From the NCBI GenBank assembly GCA_036380435.1, contig DASVES010000272.1, positions 1 through 24,715 of the forward strand: a stretch of DNA of 24,715 nt, read 5' to 3'. The notes beneath the pieces are model-generated. The model made no database searches and was not told the origin of the DNA. It saw nothing but the letters and a program-made list of their open reading frames with translations. Position numbers and translations under genes: made by a program. This DNA comes from DASQDT01 sp036380435 (GTDB taxonomy: Bacteria > Acidobacteriota > Blastocatellia > Pyrinomonadales > Pyrinomonadaceae). Each line of letters starts with the position of its first letter. Position 1 is the first letter of the stretch. This document shows positions 7,080-15,729 of the stretch, piece by piece.

Positions 7080-9771
7080 CTGGAAAGAAGAGGTCAGAAG
7101 GCGTCTGTCGGGGCTGAGGCTGGCGCCGACGCGCGAGGCCGAGATCGTCGAGGAGCTGGCCCTGCATCTTGATGATCGCTACGAGCAGTTGCTACAGGGC
7201 GGCGCGACAAAAGAGGAAGCTTACAAGTCGGCACTGCTCGATTTGACCGAGAACGATTTGCTGGTTCAGGAACTGCGCCGGGTCGAGCGCCCCGCGCCGC
7301 AGGAGCCTGTGGCGCCGGGGGCGCGAAGGAGGACGAACTTGTTAGGAGAGTTCTGGCAGGACTTACGTTACGGTCTGCGGATGCTGTTGAAAAATCCCGG
7401 CTTCACCATCGTCGCCGTCATCGCTCTGGCTTTAGGCATCGGCGCGAACAGCGCGATCTTTAGTGTGGTCAACACAGTGCTGCTGCGCCCCCTGCCTTAT
7501 AAAGACCCCGAACGGCTCGTGATGGTCTGGGAGGACAGAACCAAGCGTGGATATCCGCGCGACACGCCCGCGGCCGGCAACTACACTGACTGGCGAGATC
7601 AGAATCAGGTCTTTGAAGGCATGGCGGCGATTGCCGACCTGAGTTTTAACCTGACGGGCGTCGGCGAGCCGGAAAGACTCGACGGCCGGCGCGTCTCGGC
7701 CAGCCTCTTTCCCCTGCTGGGCGTCGAGCCGCAACTGGGGCGCGCGTTCCTCCCCGAAGAAGATCAGCCCGGCGGCAATCGCGTCGTTATCATGAGCCAC
7801 GGTCTGTGGCAACGCCGATTCGGCTCTGACATGTCGATCATCGGAAAGCCTCTCAACTTGAACGGCGAGAGCCACACGGTCGTCGGCGTGATGCCGCCCG
7901 ACTTCCAGTTTCCGAGCCGTGACGACGAGTTGTGGGCGCCCATCGCTTTCGACCCTCAGGAAGCCACTAACCGCAGAAGACACTACCTGCAAATCGTCGC
8001 GCGCACGAAGCCCGGTGTGACGCCGCAACAGGCGCAGGTGGAGCTGAGCGCCATCGCCGAACGTCTTCAACAGCAGTATCCGGAGACCAATACAGACGTG
8101 GGAGCCGCCGTCGTGCCGCTGCACGAACAGCTTGTCGGCGACATCAAACCGGCCCTGCTCGTGTTGTTGGGCGCGGTCGGATTTGTCCTCTTAGTTGCCT
8201 GTGCGAACGTCGCCAACCTGCTGCTCGCGCGCGCCTCCGTGCGACAAAAAGAGACATCCATCCGCGTGGCGCTCGGCGCGAGCCGCTCGCGTTTGATCCG
8301 ACAATTTCTGACGGAAAGCGTTTTGCTGGCCGCACTCGGCGGTGTCGCCGGGCTGCTGCTGTCTCTGTGGGGGGTGAACCTGCTGAAAGCTTTCATCCCG
8401 GAGAACATTTCTCAAGCCCAGTCCGTCACGATAGATGGCAGCGTGCTGGCGTTCACGCTGCTGGTCTCGTTGCTGACGGGACTGGTCTTCGGTCTGGCCC
8501 CGGCCATGCAAACATCGAGCTTCAATCTTAACGAAGCATTGAAGGAAGGCGGCCGCGACTCCGTGGCGGGAAGTCGTGGCAATCGTCTTCGCGGCCTGCT
8601 GGTCATCACCGAGGTCGCGCTCGCGCTCATCCTTCTGATCGGCGCCGGGTTGTTGATTAACAGCTTCCTGCGCTTGCGTAATGTCGATCCGGGATTTCGC
8701 GCGGACAATCTGTTGACGATGAGCATCGTGCTCCCGCAACTGAAGTATCCCGACCAGACGCGGCGCTCGGCTTTTTATAACGAGCTGGTGAGCCGTGTGG
8801 AATCGCTGCCGGGGGTTAAATCGGCGGCCGTCACCAACTGGATACCTTTAGTCCTTCAGGGCGATTCAATCGGCATCAGCGTCGAGGGACGCCCCGACCC
8901 CGGCCCCGGCCAAAGGCCCAGCGCGGTGACGAGAGTCGTCAGCCCCGACTACTTTCGCACGATGAACATCCAGTTGTTGCAGGGGCGACAATTCGACGCG
9001 CAGGACAAAGTCGATTCTCCATCGGTGGCGGTCATCAGCGAAACGATGGCCCGCCGCCTCTGGCCCGGTGAAGACCCCACGGGCAAGCGCATCACGCCCG
9101 GAGCGCCCGACTCCGCCAACCCTGACGACTGGATAACGGTTATCGGAGTGGTCAAGGATGTCCGGCAGTTCGAGCTTGTCGCCGAGCCGAAGCCGCAGAT
9201 GTACCTGACGCACATCCAGGCCGGATTCTTCGCGCCGCGACACCTCGTCGTCAGTACGGATGTCGAGCCGCTTAGTTTGGCGGGGGCCGTGCGTAAGACG
9301 GTGTGGGACATCGATAAAGACCAGCCGGTCTCCAACGTCAATACGATGGAATCCGTGCTCTCCGAATCAATCGCGCGGCAGCGTTTCAGTATGCTGTTGC
9401 TCGGCATCTTCGCCGCCGTGGCGCTGGTGCTGGCGGCGGTGGGAATCTACGGCGTGATGAGCTACTCGGTCGCGCAACGCACCCACGAGATCGGCATCCG
9501 CATGGCGCTCGGCGCACAGCGCGGCGACGTGCTCAAGCTGGCGGTCGGGGGAGGGTTGAAACTCGTCTTGATTGGTGTCGGGGTCGGCCTCGTCACGGCC
9601 TTCATCCTAACGCGCGTCATGTCGAGCCTGTTGTTCGGGGTCAGCGCCACTGACCCGACGACATTCATCATCATCTCGCTGGTGCTCATCAGCGCGGCCG
9701 TGCTGGCGAGCTACATCCCTGCGCGCCGCGCCACGAAGGTTGACCCGATGGTCGCCCTGCGATACGAGTGA
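7072..9771 (+). CDS. ADOP-type duplicated MacB/FtsX-family permease
   Basis: The 899-residue membrane protein has the layout of the acidobacterial duplicated orphan permeases. A soluble N-terminal prefix (residues 1-70, with EEVRRRL and EEYAL-like helices) precedes the first helix (about 111-134, after WQDLRYGLRMLLKNPGF) with the LALGIGANSAIFSVVN signature. A large periplasmic MacB-type domain and three further helices follow. The module is then repeated: a helix around ALILLIGAGLLINSF, a second periplasmic domain, and a closing FtsX domain with THEIGIRMALGAQRGDVLKL and the final RRATKVDPMVALRYE. Family members lack a linked ATPase, and none is encoded here. They are thought to work with a shared ATPase or as mechanotransmitters; the substrate is unknown. 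Its stop lies 1 nt from the stop of the converging gene. Confidence 0.93.
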   Translation: MPDWKEEVRRRLSGLRLAPTREAEIVEELALHLDDRYEQLLQGGATKEEAYKSALLDLTENDLLVQELRRVERPAPQEPVAPGARRRTNLLGEFWQDLRYGLRMLLKNPGFTIVAVIALALGIGANSAIFSVVNTVLLRPLPYKDPERLVMVWEDRTKRGYPRDTPAAGNYTDWRDQNQVFEGMAAIADLSFNLTGVGEPERLDGRRVSASLFPLLGVEPQLGRAFLPEEDQPGGNRVVIMSHGLWQRRFGSDMSIIGKPLNLNGESHTVVGVMPPDFQFPSRDDELWAPIAFDPQEATNRRRHYLQIVARTKPGVTPQQAQVELSAIAERLQQQYPETNTDVGAAVVPLHEQLVGDIKPALLVLLGAVGFVLLVACANVANLLLARASVRQKETSIRVALGASRSRLIRQFLTESVLLAALGGVAGLLLSLWGVNLLKAFIPENISQAQSVTIDGSVLAFTLLVSLLTGLVFGLAPAMQTSSFNLNEALKEGGRDSVAGSRGNRLRGLLVITEVALALILLIGAGLLINSFLRLRNVDPGFRADNLLTMSIVLPQLKYPDQTRRSAFYNELVSRVESLPGVKSAAVTNWIPLVLQGDSIGISVEGRPDPGPGQRPSAVTRVVSPDYFRTMNIQLLQGRQFDAQDKVDSPSVAVISETMARRLWPGEDPTGKRITPGAPDSANPDDWITVIGVVKDVRQFELVAEPKPQMYLTHIQAGFFAPRHLVVSTDVEPLSLAGAVRKTVWDIDKDQPVSNVNTMESVLSESIARQRFSMLLLGIFAAVALVLAAVGIYGVMSYSVAQRTHEIGIRMALGAQRGDVLKLAVGGGLKLVLIGVGVGLVTAFILTRVMSSLLFGVSATDPTTFIIISLVLISAAVLASYIPARRATKVDPMVALRYE

Positions 9772-9772
9772 G

Positions 9773-10234
9773 TCAGTCGGCTTTCTCGACGGAGTAATAC
9801 TTCAGAAACGTAGGGTCAGCGCCGATGGCCTTCACTATGAAGCCCGGCTGATCCCCTCTCGCGGGGACTTCCTGCGTGTAGGCGCGGCTCGCCGGAGTGT
9901 TCTCCTCGCGGGCGCGGCCCGTGTCAACGACATCCGCATAGCGGACGCGGCGGCCCTGCTCGTTCGCCACCGCCGTGACGTAGCGCACCGAAGTGTACTC
10001 CTTGTTATACGCGACCATGAGGTGCGTGTAGCCGGGGTCGTTCGTGAGCCGCCACACTTCCTGTTGCCTCCTCTCTTCCTTCTCCAACTGACCGATGCTT
10101 TGCAGGCGCGCGTGCGCCTCCTCACGGCTCATCCCGAGCCGGATGCCGAGTATCTCCGGCTTCGGCTCGACCGATGTGGCGCACGCCGGGGCGAGCAGCA
10201 GCAGGCAGCAAATGGCGACGGCAATTTTCATCAT
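9773..10234 (-). CDS. Small exported protein with a BamE/OmlA-like opening motif
   Basis: The 153-residue protein has a clear export signal (residues 1-19: MMKIAVAICCLLLLAPACA). A cysteine at the end of the hydrophobic core could be lipidated, but the lipobox is poor, so cleavage by ordinary signal peptidase is equally likely. The mature part begins GIRLGMSREEAHARL. This resembles the start of SmpA/OmlA/BamE-type small lipoprotein domains (Gly-Met-Thr/Ser followed by a helix), and beta-strand-like segments follow (VWRLTN, HLMVAYN, SVRYVTAVA). The similarity is only to that short pattern, so the function is unassigned. It converges on the ADOP permease gene with a 1-nt gap and no terminator in between. 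A second ATG one codon downstream is an alternative start. Confidence 0.7.
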   Translation of the reverse strand: MMKIAVAICCLLLLAPACATSVEPKPEILGIRLGMSREEAHARLQSIGQLEKEERRQQEVWRLTNDPGYTHLMVAYNKEYTSVRYVTAVANEQGRRVRYADVVDTGRAREENTPASRAYTQEVPARGDQPGFIVKAIGADPTFLKYYSVEKAD

Positions 10235-10316
10235 CTTTAACTCCGCTCGCGGTGTCGGCCGAGTCTATCAAACATTCTTCGGCCGAGTCAGCCGGGCCGA
10301 CGCCGGCGCATAACAT

Positions 10317-10357
10317 GAGCCGGCGGGCGACACTTTCGAGAAGTCGCCCGCCGGCTC
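10317..10357. repeat. Strong 15-bp GC hairpin in the intergenic region
   Basis: GAGCCGGCGGGCGAC (10317-10331) is perfectly complementary to 10343-10357, with an 11-nt loop. It lies 36 nt beyond the stop of the BNR-protein gene on the minus strand and upstream of the small exported-protein gene. There is no T-run on either side, so it may be a factor-assisted transcript end or a mRNA-stabilising stem rather than a classical intrinsic terminator. Confidence 0.6.
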
Positions 10358-10393
10358 GTCAATGAGTCTACCGCTATCGTCCGCGTCGGCGAG

Positions 10394-12322
10394 TTAATCG
10401 AAGGCGGCGAACAGCGGCTTGCCGCCCGACTGGCGGATGATCGTCGCGCGATCCTCGCCGTCGTTGTCGTTGCCGTCGAGTTGGCCGTCGCCGTTCTTGT
10501 CAGCGCCGCTGATACAAGCGGGCGTCACGCAGCCGTCGGCGTAGGCCGCGAGCGCACGCCCCTGTTTATCGACGGTCACGTCGTTGAAGTCGAGCAGGTT
10601 GCGCGTGGAGCCGGGGCAGGTCGTGCCCGAGGTACAGACCACGCCGCGCTGCACGGGGTCGTTCGGCGTGGCGTTGACCGTCACCCACGTCTGCCCGCCG
10701 TCATAGGTCGTGGCGATGTAGCCGAACCATGTGCCGGGGAAGGTCATGTCTGTCCCGCGGCCGTTCGCGCCCGATGTGGTCGAGCCGAGGAAGAAGACCG
10801 CGGCTCGATTCGCGTCGCCGCCGACCGCGGCCGGGAAGACCGTGTTCTGGATGCCGTGAGCGGCGCCCACGTCGGAGACGTTCACCCAGTTGAGTCCGCG
10901 GTTGTGTGAGACGGCGACTCGCGAGTGGCCGTCGCCATCGGCGTAAGCGAGATAGACGGTTCCGTCCGCGCCGATGCCGACCGACGGGTCGGTGTCGCCG
11001 GGGGTGCTGCCCGGCACGGTGCGGATGCTCCACGTCAGGCCGTTGTCCTCGGAGACGGCGACTCCCTGCGTGCCGCCGCAATTCTTGTTCGGGACGTAGA
11101 CGGTGCCGTCGGGCGCGACCTTGATGTGACCGTGGAGGCCGCCGCACTGTACGAGCGTCCACATCGGGACGGCCACGCCGAAGGTCAGCCCGCCGTTGTC
11201 GCTGCGGGCGATCTGCGCGAGGCCGATGTCCTGCGAGGCGTAGTAGACGGCGTTCGGGTAAAACGCGGCGTTGAGTCCGGGCAGTTGGACGGCCCCGCCC
11301 TTGAGGCTGCCGTCGGCGTTCTTAGCATAAGGCCCGCCGCCGAGGGTTTGGTGGTCAACACCCGAGTTGATGCCTGAACCCTGACTCGGCGTCCACGTCG
11401 CGCCGTCGTCGTCGGTGAACGCCATCAGGCTGAGCTTCCCCGCGAGCTGCGAGACGAAGGTGCGGTTGGTGCGGGAAGCGCCCGCATCGCTGTCAGTAAA
11501 TAGAATTGGGTCGAGCGTAGTGATCGAGGTGGTCGGCGCGCTCACGTCGGCCCACGTCGCGGTCGCGGGCGACGCGGAGTCGTTGAACTGGACGCGCAGG
11601 GTCTCAAGGCCCGAGATGAACATGACCGCGCCAGTATTCCAGTTCGCGCCGAGCGTCGGCTCACCGGCGCTCTCGCCGATGCCGGCGGGCGAGGCGTAGT
11701 TGCGATAGGTCGGCGGCGTTGCGTTCGAGGGCGTGGGCGCGGGCGTGGGCGGCACGAACGGCTTCGCCTCGACGGCGGCGCTTCCGCGATACTGGTCGAG
11801 AGTGGTGGCCGCGTAGTAGACGGCGCGCACGGTGTAGACGCCCGTGCCCGACGCGGACGGGTCAATCGTCGTGTCTTCAATCGTCAACGGCTCGGTCGGC
11901 GACGTGAGGCCGCGCCCGGAGCTGGCGACGAGGGGGCCGGCGTTCGAGCCTTTGTGGATGTAGAGGTCGTAGTCGGTCACGGGGAGATTCCACTCGATCT
12001 TGACGCGCACGAGCTTGCCCGCCCAGTCCGCGGCCGTGCCGCCGACGTTCAAGGTGAGGGTGTCGCAGGTGAGTCCCTCACGGCACAAAGCCTCACTGCC
12101 GATGACAGGCGCGGCGTTCAATGCGCCGCCGCCGATGGCCGTCCCCGTCCAGGTGACGGGCGCGGCGGCCGTCGGGCTGAGTGTTCTGGAGACGGGGCTG
12201 GCGGCGTCGGCCGTCATCATTTGCAGCGGGGCGAAAACCATTGTCAAAACAAAGATCGCGCCCAGTGTCGCGCCGAGCGCCTTGAAAGCACTCTGTGATT
12301 TCAGAGTTCTGGATTTTCTCAT
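10394..12322 (-). CDS. Secreted BNR/Asp-box (sialidase-like beta-propeller) protein
   Basis: The protein of 642 residues has a Sec signal peptide (helix around ALGATLGAIFVLTMVFAPL, cleavage near ADA). A beta-rich region follows (about 50-190, reading like a pre-peptidase C-terminal or Ig-like domain), and then a Pro/Thr linker (PTPAPTPSNATPP). The remainder is a propeller with at least five Asp-box motifs of the form S/T-x-D-x-G-x-T-W or close variants: FTDDDGATW, RSDNGGLTF, SEDNGLTW, SHNRGLNW and TYDGGQTW. Such repeats occur in sialidases and in many non-enzymatic propellers; I see no convincing Arg triad, so glycosidase activity is not claimed. The C-terminus has a calcium-loop-like DKNGDGQLDGND. 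The ATG at 12322 is favoured (AAAGGA upstream); in-frame GTG and TTG precede it. Confidence 0.85.
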   Translation of the reverse strand: MRKSRTLKSQSAFKALGATLGAIFVLTMVFAPLQMMTADAASPVSRTLSPTAAAPVTWTGTAIGGGALNAAPVIGSEALCREGLTCDTLTLNVGGTAADWAGKLVRVKIEWNLPVTDYDLYIHKGSNAGPLVASSGRGLTSPTEPLTIEDTTIDPSASGTGVYTVRAVYYAATTLDQYRGSAAVEAKPFVPPTPAPTPSNATPPTYRNYASPAGIGESAGEPTLGANWNTGAVMFISGLETLRVQFNDSASPATATWADVSAPTTSITTLDPILFTDSDAGASRTNRTFVSQLAGKLSLMAFTDDDGATWTPSQGSGINSGVDHQTLGGGPYAKNADGSLKGGAVQLPGLNAAFYPNAVYYASQDIGLAQIARSDNGGLTFGVAVPMWTLVQCGGLHGHIKVAPDGTVYVPNKNCGGTQGVAVSEDNGLTWSIRTVPGSTPGDTDPSVGIGADGTVYLAYADGDGHSRVAVSHNRGLNWVNVSDVGAAHGIQNTVFPAAVGGDANRAAVFFLGSTTSGANGRGTDMTFPGTWFGYIATTYDGGQTWVTVNATPNDPVQRGVVCTSGTTCPGSTRNLLDFNDVTVDKQGRALAAYADGCVTPACISGADKNGDGQLDGNDNDGEDRATIIRQSGGKPLFAAFD

Positions 12323-12606
12323 CACCAATGTTTCCTTTGACGGCGGTGTGGGGTTTTCGACAGGGTTGCGCCGGACAACCTTGCCAGTTCTTCAATAGTT
12401 CAATGGCGGACGATGCAATGTAGCGGCGGGTGCTTGGCTAATTCTTGGCTGGCGCTTGAGCCTTAGTGAGCGGGGAGTTCGGGGAAAGCACTTCGGATTC
12501 GCGCCCGGATGGGGGGCATGAACACAGGGAAGATTCGGCTTGACTGGCGAAGTACTTGATGGGGTTGTCTTTGTGGCAGTTATCAGTTGAGTGGGGGCGA
12601 GGTAGA
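12323..12606. other. Intergenic region with no recognisable gene
   Basis: This stretch lies upstream of the BNR-protein gene and must hold its promoter on the minus strand, but I see no convincing -35/-10 pair. There is a short direct repeat of CTTGGCT (near 12433 and 12446) and nothing that reads as coding with the codon style of the neighbours. Confidence 0.5.
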
Positions 12607-12635
12607 TTCACCGCAGAGGCGCAGAGGACGCGGAG
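12607..12635. repeat. Single-arm copy of the GCAGAGG repeat family
   Basis: This segment matches the outer left arm of the palindrome at 2332-2449 at all but one position over 28 nt (TCACCGCAGAGGCGCAGAGG, then ACGCGGAG in place of ACGCAGAG). The inverted second arm is missing, so this is a truncated or solo copy. It lies just beyond the terminator of the subtilase gene. Confidence 0.8.
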
Positions 12636-12647
12636 GGGGCGCTGAGG

Positions 12648-12687
12648 AAAAAATTTCGCGCCCGACACCTCGCAAGATGCCGGGCGC
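12648..12687 (-). terminator. Rho-independent terminator of the subtilase gene
   Basis: On the minus strand a GCGCCCGGCA-type stem (12687-12678) pairs with TGTCGGGCGC (12667-12658), with one mismatch in ten. It is followed by GAAA and a run of T (12653-12648). It lies 28 nt downstream of the protease stop codon in the right orientation. Confidence 0.8.
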
Positions 12688-12714
12688 GGTTTCAATGCGC
12701 GAAAGAGCCGACCT

Positions 12715-15700
12715 TTACTCTGACGCCCGTCTGGCGATGACGGCCATCGCGTGGGCGAGTTCGATTCTCGCGAGCGCGCTCTGCGGGCGGAAGGCTCCGC
12801 CCTCCGCGTTGAGCAGACCGCGCTCCAGCGCGACGGCCACGTAACCGCGCAAAGCGGAAGGGATCGCCCCGGCGTCGGTCACGTTTAAGAGCGCGCCGGC
12901 CCTTGACTCGGCCTCGGCCCTCAGCCCCGACGCGCGGACTATGGCGACGGCCGCCGTGAGGCGGTCAACCATGTCGTCGGGCCTGAAGGAAGCGCCCGGT
13001 GTCGCGTCAGCGAAGAGAGGGCCGCCCGGCGCGGCCTGCACGCTTTCGACGAAGAGCATGGTCGAACGGTCGAGCACGTCGGCGTAAGTCGGCGCGGCCG
13101 GCGTGTACTGCGGGACACGCGCGCCGAGCACGAGGGCCGTCGCGAGGTCGGAGCGCGTCACGCCGAACGCCGGGCGAAACGAACTGCCGAGCGGCCACAT
13201 CACGAAGGAACGAAAACTCTGATAGACCTCTTCGCGCGCTGACTGGCTCAAACCGTCCAAGTCCGTCAGAGGCGCGTACTCTGCGCGGGTCAACTCAAGC
13301 ACGCCGGAGAACTGCTGAGGCGTGCCCGCCAGACCGAGCGTGTTCGAGACGCCGACCCGCCATCTGCCAGTCGCGGGCGACTTGATGACAACGCGCTCAC
13401 GCTTGCCGGTCAGTCCGGGCAGGTTGAGCTGGTTCGACGACGCGCGCCGCACACCATTGGGGTCGAACAGGTTCAGCCCCAGATCGTTCGTGCTGTAGAT
13501 CGGCCCCCACGCGATTTGGACGGAGGCGAGGAGCGTATTCTCGGGAACGTTCAGGAAGGTTTCGTAACCCGAAAGAAGTTGCGTCGTGCCGCCGAACTGC
13601 CGCAAGGTGTCGCCCACGAAGCGCACCTGACCGCGGTCGAGAGTGGCCCGCCACACCCCGATGAGCCGTTCGGGGAAGGCGGCTTCGAGCACGGCCGCGT
13701 GCGCGTTGAGCATCCCGGCCCCGACCTCGTGCCGGTAGTGGGGCGCGAGCGGCGTCGCCGTGCGCTGGAGGATGTCGCGTACTTGAGCCGGCGTCAGATC
13801 AGGATTTGCTTCGAGCATCAGGGCGATGACGCCGGCCGCCTGCGGCGCGCTGAAACTCGTCCCCGTCGCCGTCGTGTAGTACGGCGCTGCGGACGCGGGG
13901 AGGCGCCGAGAAGATGTGAGGCTGGAAGCGCCGAGCACGCCCACGCCCGTGTTTCGCAGGCCGACGACGTTCACGCCCGGCGCGACCAGCGTCGGGTGCG
14001 GGGCGTTGCCGCCGAATCGGCCGCGCGCCGAGAAAGCCGCGAGGCGTCCCGTGTGATCTGTCGCGCCGACGCTGACAACCCACGGCGCGGCGGCGTAAGG
14101 GTTAAGCGTTTGCAAGCCCGGCCCCGAGTTGCCCGCCGAGAAGACGACGTTGATGCCGCGTTCGGTAAGCAGGCGTGTGGCGACGTTTACGGGATCGTTG
14201 GCGTCGTAGACGGCGTTGGCCGAGAAGCTACAGTTGACGACGCGCACGCCGAGGTCAGGATGTGTGAGCAGGTAGTCGAAGCCCGCGAGCACGTGGAAGA
14301 GATTCAAATCCCCGGCGCTGAGGCCCACGAGCTTCGCGCCGGGGGCCGCGCCCGCGTAAGCGCCGCCCGAACGCGCGCCGTCGCCCGCGATCATGCCGGC
14401 GACGAAAGTGCCGTGGCCGTAGACCTGATCCGTATTCGGCACGTTCTCCACGCCGACGGGATACGTAAAGCCGACGCTCAAGCTCTGCGTGTCCGCCAGC
14501 TTGACGTTCTGCGCGACGCGACCGGCCAGATCGGCGTGCGTGCCGTCGAGGCCCGTGTCGATCACGGCGACCGTGACGCCGCGCCCGTTTACGTTCAGTC
14601 CCATGTTGTGGCGCGTGAGGTCGGAGTCGCGCGCGACGCGTTCGACGCCCGCCGGTGCGAGATATGGGTCGGACGTGGTCTGAAAGGTGCGGTTTCCGTA
14701 GATGGAGCGCACCGCGGGGAGGCGCGAGACGTTGACGAGCTGCTGCCGCGTCGCCGTGACGGCGACGACCGGCAGCGACAGGTAGCGCGTGCCGCCCGTG
14801 ATGCCGTTGAGTCGCAGGTCAGCGAGGTCGGCGTCGCCCGGCTGTCGGTGGTAGACGACCGCCGCGTTGATGTGGCTGTCGTCAGTGGCCCGGTCGAGCA
14901 GGAGGGCAAGCTCGGGGTCAAGGCTCTGAAGGCCGGTTCGTTGCTGAACGTCCGTCCCCGTGACGGTAATGCCGTCCGTCCCGGTGACGGTAATCCCATC
15001 AGTGCCGGTGACGGTGATGCCGTCAATTCCGTTCAGCGTGATGCCGTCCGTGCCGGTCGCCGTGATGCCGTCCGCGTCCGCGATGTGGATGCTCCCCGGC
15101 GTGATGGAGAAGATGCGACCGTCCGTGCCCGTCGCGGTGATGCCATCCGTCCCGGTGACAGTGATGCCGTCAGTGCCGGTGACGGTGATGCCGTTGGCGC
15201 GGGCGATAGACAGGGCGTCGGCGCCGATGGCGGTGATGCCGTCGGTGCCGGTGACGGTAATCCCATCGGCGCCGGTGACGGTAATGCCTTCGGCCTTCCT
15301 GAGCAGGATGGAGTCGAGGCGGGAGCTGGAGCCGTCGGTTCCCGTGACGGTGATGCCATCCGTGCCGGTGACGGTGATGCCATCGGCCGCGGCTACGCTC
15401 AGCGCGTCCACGCCTCGGGCGACGAGCGCGTTGGCCCCGGTGTAGGTAACGCCGTCAGTGCCCGTGACGGTGATGCCGTCCGTTCCCGTAACGGTGATGC
15501 CGTCGGCGCCCGTCGTGGTGATGCCGTTGACCTTGTAGGCGAGGAGGTCGTCAGTCCCCGTGACCGTGATGCCGGACGTGTCGATGAAGGAGACGCCCTG
15601 CGTGCCGGTGAGGAAGACGCCTTCGCCGCGCCTGACGCTGACGCCCGCAATCACCGCGCCGGCGCAAAGCGCGTAGACGAGGATCACGGCGACGATCTTT

Positions 15701-15729
15701 CGCGGCCTTTTCAATCCGGTGCTCAGCAT
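12715..15729 (-). CDS. Secreted subtilisin-like (S8) protease with octapeptide-repeat N-terminus and SLH-like C-terminus
   Basis: The product has about 1004 residues (positions here count from the GTG two codons upstream at 15735). A signal anchor (about 13-31) is followed by about 28 units of an eight-residue repeat, consensus GITVTGTD (39-262), and a propeptide-like region (about 265-375). The S8 catalytic domain follows, with Asp393 in VIDTGLDG, His441 in YGHGTFVAG, oxyanion Asn536 in SAGNSGPG and Ser627 in GTSFSAPQAAG. All four are present, so the enzyme should be active. A beta-rich region (690-820) then leads to two or three segments resembling S-layer homology domains (FRPAFGVTRSDLATAL, FRPDDMVDRLTAAVAI, FRPQSALARIELAHAM), suggesting surface attachment. 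Neither start has a good ribosome site; ATG at 15729 is preferred. A terminator follows at 12648-12687. Confidence 0.92.
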   Translation of the reverse strand: MLSTGLKRPRKIVAVILVYALCAGAVIAGVSVRRGEGVFLTGTQGVSFIDTSGITVTGTDDLLAYKVNGITTTGADGITVTGTDGITVTGTDGVTYTGANALVARGVDALSVAAADGITVTGTDGITVTGTDGSSSRLDSILLRKAEGITVTGADGITVTGTDGITAIGADALSIARANGITVTGTDGITVTGTDGITATGTDGRIFSITPGSIHIADADGITATGTDGITLNGIDGITVTGTDGITVTGTDGITVTGTDVQQRTGLQSLDPELALLLDRATDDSHINAAVVYHRQPGDADLADLRLNGITGGTRYLSLPVVAVTATRQQLVNVSRLPAVRSIYGNRTFQTTSDPYLAPAGVERVARDSDLTRHNMGLNVNGRGVTVAVIDTGLDGTHADLAGRVAQNVKLADTQSLSVGFTYPVGVENVPNTDQVYGHGTFVAGMIAGDGARSGGAYAGAAPGAKLVGLSAGDLNLFHVLAGFDYLLTHPDLGVRVVNCSFSANAVYDANDPVNVATRLLTERGINVVFSAGNSGPGLQTLNPYAAAPWVVSVGATDHTGRLAAFSARGRFGGNAPHPTLVAPGVNVVGLRNTGVGVLGASSLTSSRRLPASAAPYYTTATGTSFSAPQAAGVIALMLEANPDLTPAQVRDILQRTATPLAPHYRHEVGAGMLNAHAAVLEAAFPERLIGVWRATLDRGQVRFVGDTLRQFGGTTQLLSGYETFLNVPENTLLASVQIAWGPIYSTNDLGLNLFDPNGVRRASSNQLNLPGLTGKRERVVIKSPATGRWRVGVSNTLGLAGTPQQFSGVLELTRAEYAPLTDLDGLSQSAREEVYQSFRSFVMWPLGSSFRPAFGVTRSDLATALVLGARVPQYTPAAPTYADVLDRSTMLFVESVQAAPGGPLFADATPGASFRPDDMVDRLTAAVAIVRASGLRAEAESRAGALLNVTDAGAIPSALRGYVAVALERGLLNAEGGAFRPQSALARIELAHAMAVIARRASE
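14950..15621 (-). repeat. 24-nt tandem coding repeats (octapeptide GITVTGTD)
   Basis: Within the subtilase gene, about 28 units of 24 nt encode an eight-residue repeat. Eleven units are exactly GITVTGTD; close variants include GITTTGAD, GITATGTD, GITAIGAD and GITLNGID. Register is strict from residue 39 to 134, interrupted by a 15-residue insert, and strict again from 150 to 213. After one nine-residue unit it resumes from 223 to 262. The degenerate units (for example ALVARGVD, ALSIARAN) keep the period but lose the Thr ladder. Synonymous third positions differ between identical peptide units (both GGTAAT and GGTGAT occur on the plus strand), so the repeat has been kept at the protein level rather than only recently expanded. 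Confidence 0.9.

Noticed and set aside
10394..12322. Assignment of the BNR protein as an active sialidase
   Set aside because: Asp-boxes are present, but the catalytic Arg triad and Tyr/Glu pair cannot be identified from sequence, and many Asp-box propellers are not enzymes.
14950..15621. Possible CRISPR or satellite array because of regular 24-nt repeats
   Set aside because: There are no unique spacers between repeats, the units stay in frame, and they encode a conserved octapeptide within an intact protease gene.
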